DNA from: an uncultured Bacteroidota bacterium
Lineage (GTDB): Bacteria; Bacteroidota; Bacteroidia; Chitinophagales; Chitinophagaceae
Length of the DNA stretch: 8,013 nt
Direction: 5' to 3'
NCBI GenBank assembly: GCA_903913355.1
Contig: CAIWKU010000327.1
Location: 1-8,013 of the forward strand
The position numbers were made by a program, and so were the translations under genes. Shown here piece by piece: positions 1 through 6,204 of this stretch (position 1 is the first letter of the stretch; every line of letters starts with the position of its first letter). The notes beneath the pieces were generated by a model. It was not told where the DNA came from. It saw nothing but the letters and a program-made list of their open reading frames with translations, and did no database searches.

Positions 1-451
1 CATCATCTTCATCATCATCAAATCCACCAGTTTTATCATTAAAGAGATCGAACTCTTTAAAGTCTTCATCCAGTTTGAAATCATCATCTTCTTCTCCACC
101 CTTCTTTTTAGAAGGACCGGCAGCTTTACCACCCCCTTTACTTTTGGGAATATCAAACTCGTCGAAATCAGGATCCCAATCGTCATCCTCTTCGGCTTTA
201 TCCCAATCATCATCTACTTCATCAGGCGCATCATCTTCGTCGTCATCATCGTCTTTTGACTTTTTGCCCGATGCTTTTGGGGCTGATTTTTTTGGAGATG
301 ATTTTGTGTCGACTTCATCATCGTCGTCATCAATATCATCATCATCTTCTAATTGCTTCTTGCTTTTAGACGAGGGTTTGGCATCAGCATTTTTTGCTGC
401 TGCACTTTTCGGTGTGGTGGATTTATTATCCTTATCAGATTTCGCTGCCAT
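1..451 (-). CDS. Highly acidic low-complexity protein, N-terminal part, function unknown (partial)
   Basis: Reading from the ATG at 451-449 gives 150 codons without a stop, and the frame leaves the window at its left edge, so the C-terminus is missing. I do not recognise the family. By my count Asp plus Glu make up 56 of 150 residues and Lys 26. Acidic blocks (about residues 35-48, 67-100, 120-150) alternate with Lys/Ser/Ala/Pro/Gly-rich linkers (1-32, 50-66, 102-118), the second of which resembles histone-H1-tail composition. Aromatic residues recur inside the acid blocks (W83, W92, F96, F99, F125, F131, F134, F137, F144). No signal peptide or membrane segment is visible, so a soluble, largely disordered cytoplasmic protein is inferred, perhaps binding basic partners or metals. 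It lies 90 bp downstream of purA on the same strand. The opposite strand also has a Ser-rich open frame, but the minus frame is preferred because it starts cleanly and has normal Bacteroidota codons. Confidence 0.72.
   Translation of the reverse strand, partial: MAAKSDKDNKSTTPKSAAAKNADAKPSSKSKKQLEDDDDIDDDDDEVDTKSSPKKSAPKASGKKSKDDDDDEDDAPDEVDDDWDKAEEDDDWDPDFDEFDIPKSKGGGKAAGPSKKKGGEEDDDFKLDEDFKEFDLFNDKTGGFDDDEDD
314..349. repeat. Imperfect GAT/GAC trinucleotide tract coding for an acid run
   Basis: These 12 codons (residues 35-46 of the acidic protein) are nearly all GAT, GAC or GAA. On the plus strand they read as atc/gtc/ttc triplets. Similar shorter tracts lie near 198-252 and 2-30. Mixing of GAT and GAC keeps the repeats imperfect, which limits replication slippage but still leaves a low-complexity patch. 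Confidence 0.6.
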
Positions 452-468
452 ATTTCTAATAAGATTGG

Positions 469-489
469 TTGCGTAAATTTTCAACGCAA
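469..489. repeat. Short inverted repeat upstream of the acidic-protein gene
   Basis: TTGCGT at 469-474 and ACGCAA at 484-489 are perfect 6-base inverted arms around a 9-base spacer. They lie 18-38 bases upstream of the start codon of the acidic protein. This could be a small hairpin in its leader or a protein-binding site. It is short enough to be chance. Confidence 0.3.
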
Positions 490-541
490 TTTACTATTAA
501 CCAAAAAAATTTTTAAAATATCAAAGGGAATGCCAAATATG

Positions 542-1804
542 TTAAATATGAACGATCTGGTCCCTGCCCGGGCCATTGGAAACAAATTTAACAGGTGCCC
601 CTATATATTTATTAATAAAATCAATATAAGTATGCATGGTAGCCGGTAAAACTGATACATCTTTCATTTGTGTAGTATCGGTATTCCAGCCGGTAAAGCT
701 TTCCCAAATAGGATCAATTTTAACTTTTGACATCTGGAAAGGTACTTCCCGGGTTTCTTTGCCATTAATACTGTATCCGGTACATACTTTCAATTCTTCA
801 AAAGAATCGAGTACATCTGCCTTGGTCATGATTACCTGAGTTACCCCATTGATCATACAGGCATATTTCAAAGCTACCAGGTCAATCCATCCGCAACGGC
901 GTGGCCTTCCAGTAGTGGCACCAAATTCGGAACCAATTTTACGAAGCTCTTCTCCGGTTGCATCTTCCAATTCAGTTGGGAATGGTCCGCCGCCTACCCG
1001 GGTACAATAAGCTTTGGTAACACCCATTACCTCATTGATCTGTTTGGGAGATACACCCAGACCGGTACAAACGCCAGCTGAAATGGTATTGGAAGAAGTG
1101 ACAAAAGGGAATGTGCCGAAATCAATATCCAGCATACTTCCCTGGGCACCTTCTGCCAGCACTTTTTTACCTGCACTGATCTGGTTATTGATAAAATATT
1201 CGCAATTCACAACGTTCAGGGTCTTCAGGAATTCAAGCGCTTCAAAGAATTCTTCTTCCCAGGCAGAAATATCTTCGATAAAATGAAAATTATCGAGCAG
1301 TTTCTGGTGTTTTAAACGCAGTTTAATATACTGCGTGGTAAAACTCTTATCAAGCAGATCTCCCACACGTAGCGCATTACGGCCGGTTTTATCCATATAA
1401 GCCGGGCCAATTCCTTTTAAAGTAGATCCTATCTTACTTTCTCCTTTTGATAATTCAGAAGCTTTATCCAATGCCCGGTGAGTAGGAACAATGATATTGG
1501 TTCTTTCAGAAATAAACAGGTTCTTTTTTACATCAATGCCATAAGCAGCAACCGCATCACATTCTCTTTTCAGGGTTACCGGATCAAGTACTACTCCGTT
1601 GCCGATTACATTAATCTTATTCTGGTGAAAGATTCCAGAAGGTATCTGGTGAAGTACCATTTTTTTGCCTTCTACATAGAGGGTATGTCCGGCATTCGGA
1701 CCACCCTGAAATCGGGCAATAATATCATAATTGGGAGCAAAGTAATCAACAATCTTTCCCTTTCCTTCATCACCCCATTGTAAACCCAGAATAACGTCAA
1801 CCAT
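542..1804 (-). CDS. purA: Adenylosuccinate synthetase
   Basis: PurA joins IMP and aspartate using GTP to give adenylosuccinate, the first committed step from IMP to AMP, in the cytoplasm as a dimer. The 420 residues match the usual family length. Visible motifs are the N-terminal phosphate loop GDEGKGK at 11-17 with the catalytic Asp12; the GGPNAGHT segment at 34-41 with catalytic His40; the AEGAQG segment at 217-222; the ATTGRPRR loop at 296-303; and the guanine-recognition TKAD at 327-330, where many proteobacterial enzymes have TKLD. The C-terminus ends with GPGRDQIVHI. The ATG at 1804 gives the canonical start two residues before the first beta strand. Its leader is A/T-rich with no Shine-Dalgarno, and a promoter box lies 21 bases upstream. 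It follows relA on the same strand after 106 bases. ppGpp is known to inhibit PurA in E. coli, so the neighbourhood is biochemically coherent. Confidence 0.97.
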   Translation of the reverse strand: MVDVILGLQWGDEGKGKIVDYFAPNYDIIARFQGGPNAGHTLYVEGKKMVLHQIPSGIFHQNKINVIGNGVVLDPVTLKRECDAVAAYGIDVKKNLFISERTNIIVPTHRALDKASELSKGESKIGSTLKGIGPAYMDKTGRNALRVGDLLDKSFTTQYIKLRLKHQKLLDNFHFIEDISAWEEEFFEALEFLKTLNVVNCEYFINNQISAGKKVLAEGAQGSMLDIDFGTFPFVTSSNTISAGVCTGLGVSPKQINEVMGVTKAYCTRVGGGPFPTELEDATGEELRKIGSEFGATTGRPRRCGWIDLVALKYACMINGVTQVIMTKADVLDSFEELKVCTGYSINGKETREVPFQMSKVKIDPIWESFTGWNTDTTQMKDVSVLPATMHTYIDFINKYIGAPVKFVSNGPGRDQIVHI

Positions 1805-1824
1805 AATTATTTTTTGAATCGCGA

Positions 1825-1832
1825 CAAAATTA
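1825..1832 (-). promoter_or_regulatory. Bacteroidota -7 promoter box of purA
   Basis: On the minus strand this reads TAATTTTG, a perfect match to TAnnTTTG. It ends 20 bases before the purA ATG, implying a leader of roughly 15 bases. No clear -33 TTG element was found at the expected distance. It suggests purA can be transcribed separately from relA. Confidence 0.55.
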
Positions 1833-1845
1833 GGGGTTAGTTTTT

Positions 1846-1873
1846 AGTTTGTGGTTTGAAGTTTCTGGTTTGT
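1846..1873. repeat. Tandem pair of 14-base repeats between relA and purA
   Basis: AGTTTGTGGTTTGA (1846-1859) is followed directly by AGTTTCTGGTTTGT (1860-1873), with 12 of 14 positions identical. The second copy's GGTTTGT (1867-1873) also has a perfect inverted partner ACAAACC at 1889-1895. Read on the minus strand this is a 7-bp hairpin with a 15-base A-rich loop, 16 bases after the relA stop codon. It lacks a following T-run, so it is not a convincing intrinsic terminator. Confidence 0.5.
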
Positions 1874-1910
1874 GCTTTATTTTTTTCAACAAACCAAACA
1901 CATGGGTAAA

Positions 1911-4166
1911 TTAACTTTCTGTATCAAACCTGTCTACGGTTTGTATTCCATTCAAAGATTTCAACCGGGCTACCAGTTCTTCCAGCTCTTCCTTGTCATG
2001 TACAAATACTTTAATAGTTCCTTCAAATAAGCCTTCTTTTGACTCAATCGTTAATCCGGCAATATTGATCCGCAGGTCGCCACTGATTACATTGGTGATT
2101 TTGTTGATTACACCCACATCATCCAATCCAACAATTCGCAAACCGGTAAGAAAGGAAATCTCTTTGTTTTTGGCCCATTTCGTTTTTACTACCCGGTGGC
2201 CATAATTGGCCAGTAGCTGGGTGGCATTCGGACAAGTAGTACGGTGTATTACCAGTCCTTTCCCTGTACTTACAAAACCAAATACATCATCTCCCGGAAT
2301 GGGATTACAGCATTTGGCAAGATTATACATGATCTTATCACTGGACTCGCCAAAAATGATCAGTTCAGAATCTTTCTTATTAAAATGTTTTTGATGTGAA
2401 GTATCCGGGTGAATTTCTGTAATCACGGGCTTCGGCTTGGGTATTTCGATTTTATCGCCCAATACCTGAAAATCCTTGAGTTCTTTCAAATCTATTGCAC
2501 GGGTGGCAATCTTATAGTGCAGGTCGAGCGAAGAAGGTAACTTGTAAAACTGAACCAGCTCTTCAATATTATTATAACTATAAGCGGCACCTATTGCTTC
2601 CAGTCTTCTTTGTAAAGTGTATTTCCCATCTTCAGCTACTTTCCTTTTTTCCTCTCTTAAAGCATCCTTGATCTTGCTTTTGGCTTTGGCGGTAACCACG
2701 AAGCCTAACCAATCTTCTGATGGTTTCTGTTTATTACTGGTAATAATTTCTACCTGGTCGCCACTTCTTAATTTATGACTGATAGGCACCAGTTTATGGT
2801 GCACTTTTGCACCAATACATTTGGTTCCGATAGCCGAGTGAATGGAAAAAGCAAAGTCAAGTGCAGTACTGCCTGTGGGCAACATTTTTACTTCGCCCTT
2901 GGGTGTATACACATAAATTTCTTCTGCGAGGAAGGAGGTTTTAAAATCCTGGAGAAAATCCACCCCATCCGTATCCTGTGTGCCCAATACTTCCCTGATC
3001 TGGCCAAACCATTTATCAAAACGATCTTCATCATTACTGCCTTCTTTGTATTTGTAGTGAGCGGCAAGGCCTTTTTCGGCAATTTCATTCATCCGCTTGG
3101 TACGAATCTGTACTTCCACCCATTTTCCCTGCGGACCCATTACTGTTGTATGCAGGGCTTCATAGCCATTGTTTTTGGGATTGCTCAACCAATCCCGCAT
3201 ACGTTCAGGAGAAGGAATGTATTCATCAGTAATCATGGAATACACTTTCCAGCAATCCTCTTTTTCTTTCTCGGCAGGAGAATCGAGGATAACACGGATT
3301 GCAAACAGATCATACACTTCTTCAAAGGCAACACCTTTCTTTTTGATCTTATTCCAGATAGAGTGAATGCTTTTGGGGCGGCCATATATTTCAAAATTAA
3401 AACCACCCAAACTGAGTTTGTCTTTTAAGGGACGGATAAACTCATTGATATAACGGGTGCGCTCCCTTTTGGTTTCTGCTAATTTTTTGGCAATATCGCG
3501 GTAGGCTTCCGGCTCCATGTATTTCATGGACAGGTCTTCCAACTCTGTTTTGATACTATACAAACCCATTCTATGCGCCAATGGGGCATATACCCAAACG
3601 GTTTCTGAAGCGATCTTTAATTGTTTCTCACGCTTCATATGGTCCAGGGTACGCATATTATGCAACCTGTCGGCCAGCTTAATCAAGATTACACGGGGAT
3701 CATCTGTTAAGGTTAACAGGATTTTCTTAAAATTTTCAGCCTGCTGACTGGTATTGGTATCAATTACATTGGAAATTTTGGTCAGTCCATCCACAATCTT
3801 GGCGATCTCAGTACCGAATTCTCTTTCCACATCTTCCAAAGAGATATCTGTATCTTCTACTGTATCATGTAATAAAGCACAAATCGTACTTCTTACGCCC
3901 AAACCTATTTCTTCCACACAAATCATGGCCACGGCTATGGGGTGAAGAATATAGGGCTCTCCGCTTTTACGGCGCATGGTTTTATGTGCATCGGCAGCCA
4001 TTTCAAATGCCTCACGCACCAGTTCTTTATCTCCTTTTTTTAGCTTGGGCCTGAGACTTCTTAACAGGGCACGATAATGCCTGATAATCTCATTTTTTTC
4101 CTGTTCCGGGTTAAGATTGTACTTAGGTAAAACGGCATCTACAGAAATTTCGGGCGTTTGATCCAT
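1911..4166 (-). CDS. Bifunctional-type (p)ppGpp synthetase/hydrolase, RelA/SpoT family
   Basis: Long Rel enzymes make (p)ppGpp from ATP and GTP/GDP and hydrolyse it, controlling the stringent response at the ribosome. From the ATG at 4166 the protein has 751 residues, typical of the family. The order is: HD hydrolase domain (about 45-200) with the His100-Asp101 pair, Glu104-Asp105 and a DRLHNMRTL stretch at 167-175; synthetase domain (about 255-375) with GRPKSIHSIW at 262-271, GYEALHTT at 334-341 and the EVQIRT strand at 351-356; TGS domain (about 415-477); Cys/His-rich region with Cys619-Cys620, His641 and Cys645; and a C-terminal ACT domain (about 675-748). Both catalytic domains look intact, so bifunctionality is inferred. 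A start at 4199 would add 11 residues, but a -7 promoter box falls inside that extension, so Met at 4166 is preferred. A symbol (rel, relA or spoT) cannot be fixed from this window alone. Confidence 0.95.
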   Translation of the reverse strand: MDQTPEISVDAVLPKYNLNPEQEKNEIIRHYRALLRSLRPKLKKGDKELVREAFEMAADAHKTMRRKSGEPYILHPIAVAMICVEEIGLGVRSTICALLHDTVEDTDISLEDVEREFGTEIAKIVDGLTKISNVIDTNTSQQAENFKKILLTLTDDPRVILIKLADRLHNMRTLDHMKREKQLKIASETVWVYAPLAHRMGLYSIKTELEDLSMKYMEPEAYRDIAKKLAETKRERTRYINEFIRPLKDKLSLGGFNFEIYGRPKSIHSIWNKIKKKGVAFEEVYDLFAIRVILDSPAEKEKEDCWKVYSMITDEYIPSPERMRDWLSNPKNNGYEALHTTVMGPQGKWVEVQIRTKRMNEIAEKGLAAHYKYKEGSNDEDRFDKWFGQIREVLGTQDTDGVDFLQDFKTSFLAEEIYVYTPKGEVKMLPTGSTALDFAFSIHSAIGTKCIGAKVHHKLVPISHKLRSGDQVEIITSNKQKPSEDWLGFVVTAKAKSKIKDALREEKRKVAEDGKYTLQRRLEAIGAAYSYNNIEELVQFYKLPSSLDLHYKIATRAIDLKELKDFQVLGDKIEIPKPKPVITEIHPDTSHQKHFNKKDSELIIFGESSDKIMYNLAKCCNPIPGDDVFGFVSTGKGLVIHRTTCPNATQLLANYGHRVVKTKWAKNKEISFLTGLRIVGLDDVGVINKITNVISGDLRINIAGLTIESKEGLFEGTIKVFVHDKEELEELVARLKSLNGIQTVDRFDTES

Positions 4167-4172
4167 ACCATA

Positions 4173-4180
4173 CAAATATA
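4173..4180 (-). promoter_or_regulatory. Bacteroidota -7 promoter box of the relA/spoT gene
   Basis: The minus strand reads TATATTTG, a perfect TAnnTTTG. It ends only 6 bases before the preferred ATG at 4166, so the predicted transcript would have almost no leader. No obvious -33 TTG is present. The palindrome at 4196-4236 lies at about -29 to -69 relative to the predicted start of transcription. Confidence 0.5.
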
Positions 4181-4195
4181 CGAAAGGAAGATGGT

Positions 4196-4236
4196 CCATT
4201 TGTTGATGGATAATGGATTATCATTCAACCAAATGG
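4196..4236. promoter_or_regulatory. 41-bp imperfect palindrome in the divergent relA/ABC control region
   Basis: Outer arms CCATTTG (4196-4202) and CAAATGG (4230-4236) are perfect inverse complements. They continue, after one bulged C at 4229, into TTGA (4203-4206) with TCAA (4225-4228). After a 2x2 mismatch comes GATAA (4209-4213) with TTATC (4218-4222) around a TGGA loop. In all 16 base pairs can form. It sits between two facing promoter boxes, overlapping the -33 area of the relA/spoT promoter. An operator or a structured leftover repeat are both possible; no regulator is identified here. Confidence 0.45.
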
Positions 4237-4281
4237 TTTAAAAAAATGAGGGACGGGTAAACATACAGGCGGCATAGTTGT

Positions 4282-4289
4282 TACCTTTG
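4282..4289 (+). promoter_or_regulatory. Bacteroidota -7 promoter box of the ABC exporter gene
   Basis: The sequence TACCTTTG matches TAnnTTTG exactly and ends 9 bases before the ATG at 4299. Transcription would start only a few bases before the start codon. No -33 TTG is clear. Its presence argues against the in-frame TTG at 4278 as translation start. Confidence 0.5.
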
Positions 4290-4298
4290 ACTGCTATT

Positions 4299-6125
4299 AT
4301 GAGTGATTCCCCCAAAAAGAAAGTATTTGCTGTTTCCGTTTTAAGAAGGGTTTTCCGGTTTGTGAAGCCCTATCAATCCTTTTTTTTTCTGAGTCTGGTA
4401 CTGGCCATTGTGATGGCGCTTTTTGCACCTATCAGGCCTTTTCTGATTCAACTGACCATCGATAAAGCAACCGGGAGAAATATTCATATACCTCATTGGC
4501 TGGAATGGATACTATTTACACGGAACCTGGGAGATGCTACCCGCTTTATTATTGTGGTCAGTATTTTTCAGATTGTTTTTTTATTTATGGAAACCACGAT
4601 TCGTTTCCTGTTCACATTTATAACGGCCTGGATGGGACAAAGTGTGGTAAAAGATATGCGTGTTGCCGTGTATGAGAAAATAGTGGGATTAAACCTTACC
4701 CAGTTTGATACTACACCGATAGGTACACTTACCACCCGAACCATAAATGATATAGAAAGTATCAATGATATTTTTTCGGATGGACTGATTCCGATCATTG
4801 CAGATTTATTAACGATTATCATCACCCTTGGAACCATGTTCTGGATGGATTGGAAGCTTACTTTGTTAAGTCTGGTTCCTTTTCCGATTATGATACTGGC
4901 TACTTATTATTTTAAGGAGAGTGTCAATAAAAGTTTTATCCGTGTGAGGAATGCGGTTGCGGCACTCAATGCATTTGTGCAGGAGCATATTACCGGCATG
5001 CAGGTGGTACAGGCATTTGCGGCGGAGGAAAGAGAATTTAGTAAATTCAAAAAGATTAATTCTGAGCATAGAAATGCAAACATCAAAGCTATTTTCGCGT
5101 ATTCGGTATTCTTCCCAATTGTGGAAGTGGTGCTGGCCATCAGCACGGGATTATTGGTTTGGTGGATTGCGGACCGTGCTATCAATGCAGGATTACTGGT
5201 AGCGTTTATTTTATACCTCAACCAGATTTTTCGACCCTTGCGGGTAATCGCTGACAAATTCAATGTATTACAGATGGGTATGATTGCTGCAGAAAGAGTG
5301 TTTAAAGTAATGGATAATGAAGATGTAACTCCCGCACAATCAAAAGATGCTTATGCGCCCGAAGAAGTTAGGGGGCAGATTGGTTTTAAAGATGTTTGGT
5401 TTGCTTATAATGAACCGAATTATGTGCTGAAGGATATCAATTTTGAAGTAAAAGCAGGAGAAACGATTGCCCTGGTGGGACATACCGGAAGTGGCAAAAC
5501 ATCTATCATTAGTTTGCTGAACAGGCTGTATCATATCCAAAAAGGAGCCATTGAAATTGATGGCGTGAATATTGAGGATTTTTCGCTGGATATTCTTCGG
5601 AAAAGTATTGGGGTGGTTTTACAGGATGTATTCCTTTTTTCAGGGTCAGTGATGGACAATATTACTCTTCGAAACCCAAATATCAGCAGGCAACAGGTGA
5701 TAGAAGCCGCAAAAATGATCGGCGTTCATGATTTCATTATCCAGTTACCCGGCGGGTATGATTATGATGTAATGGAAAGGGGAAACACCTTAAGTCTGGG
5801 GCAAAGACAATTACTGTCCTTTATAAGGGCCTTACTCTATAATCCATCCATTTTGATATTGGATGAAGCCACTTCTTCAATAGATACGGAAAGTGAGCGA
5901 CTGATTGAAAAAGCGATTGACCAACTGATCTCGGGAAGAACCTCAATTGTAATCGCACATAGATTATCTACTATTCGTAAAGCAAACAAAATCATTGTTT
6001 TAGATAAAGGAGAAGTCAAAGAAATGGGAACGCATGAGGAGTTGTTACAGCTGTCAGGCCTATATGCCAAATTGCATGAAATGCAGTTTGAAAAGAAAAC
6101 CAGTGGTGCAGGGATTATCGCATAA
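4299..6125 (+). CDS. ABC exporter half-transporter (fused membrane and ATPase domains), multidrug/lipid type
   Basis: This is an inner-membrane ABC exporter subunit that would work as a dimer, using ATP to move a substrate outward; the substrate cannot be told from sequence. From ATG 4299 it has 608 residues. The transmembrane domain spans about 15-330, with hydrophobic helices near 27-50, 82-110, 163-182, 187-204 and 266-310. The nucleotide-binding domain follows at about 360-595: Walker A GHTGSGKT at 394-401, Q-loop Gln442, signature LSLGQ at 498-502 (consensus LSGGQ, with Leu for the first Gly), Walker B ILILDE at 518-523 with catalytic Glu523, D-loop at 527-530 and H-loop His554. All catalytic residues are present, so it should be an active ATPase. 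An in-frame TTG at 4278 is rejected because a promoter box overlaps that extension. It is divergent from relA/spoT and lies 79 bases before atpB, which has its own promoter box, so co-regulation with the ATP synthase is not implied. Confidence 0.93.
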   Translation: MSDSPKKKVFAVSVLRRVFRFVKPYQSFFFLSLVLAIVMALFAPIRPFLIQLTIDKATGRNIHIPHWLEWILFTRNLGDATRFIIVVSIFQIVFLFMETTIRFLFTFITAWMGQSVVKDMRVAVYEKIVGLNLTQFDTTPIGTLTTRTINDIESINDIFSDGLIPIIADLLTIIITLGTMFWMDWKLTLLSLVPFPIMILATYYFKESVNKSFIRVRNAVAALNAFVQEHITGMQVVQAFAAEEREFSKFKKINSEHRNANIKAIFAYSVFFPIVEVVLAISTGLLVWWIADRAINAGLLVAFILYLNQIFRPLRVIADKFNVLQMGMIAAERVFKVMDNEDVTPAQSKDAYAPEEVRGQIGFKDVWFAYNEPNYVLKDINFEVKAGETIALVGHTGSGKTSIISLLNRLYHIQKGAIEIDGVNIEDFSLDILRKSIGVVLQDVFLFSGSVMDNITLRNPNISRQQVIEAAKMIGVHDFIIQLPGGYDYDVMERGNTLSLGQRQLLSFIRALLYNPSILILDEATSSIDTESERLIEKAIDQLISGRTSIVIAHRLSTIRKANKIIVLDKGEVKEMGTHEELLQLSGLYAKLHEMQFEKKTSGAGIIA

Positions 6126-6176
6126 GATTTTTCCCATTTTCCCCTGAATCCTTTCCTTTTTTCATCACCATCCCCC

Positions 6177-6184
6177 TATCTTTG
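6177..6184 (+). promoter_or_regulatory. Bacteroidota -7 promoter box of the atp operon
   Basis: TATCTTTG matches TAnnTTTG exactly, 20 bases before the atpB ATG, implying a leader of about 15 bases. The upstream 50 bases are strongly pyrimidine-rich and contain no clear -33 TTG. Confidence 0.6.
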
Positions 6185-6204
6185 CCGCAAATTTAAGAAC
6201 AGGT

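Noticed and set aside
75..476. Serine-rich open frame on the plus strand
   Set aside because: It is the complement of the Asp/Lys-rich minus-strand gene: GAT/GAC triplets read out of frame on the other strand give TCA/TCG/TCT serine codons.
503..518. A-run/T-run stretch after purA as a terminator
   Set aside because: The pairing is A/T only, with no GC-rich stem, so an intrinsic terminator is not supported; it may just be bent AT-rich DNA.
534..541. CATATTTG on the minus strand as promoter of the acidic-protein gene
   Set aside because: It has one mismatch to TAnnTTTG at a key base and is over 80 bases from the start codon, so the gene may equally be read through from purA.
2775..3428. 217-codon open frame on the plus strand inside relA/spoT
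   Set aside because: It lies wholly within a complete, motif-bearing gene on the other strand and its translation resembles no family.
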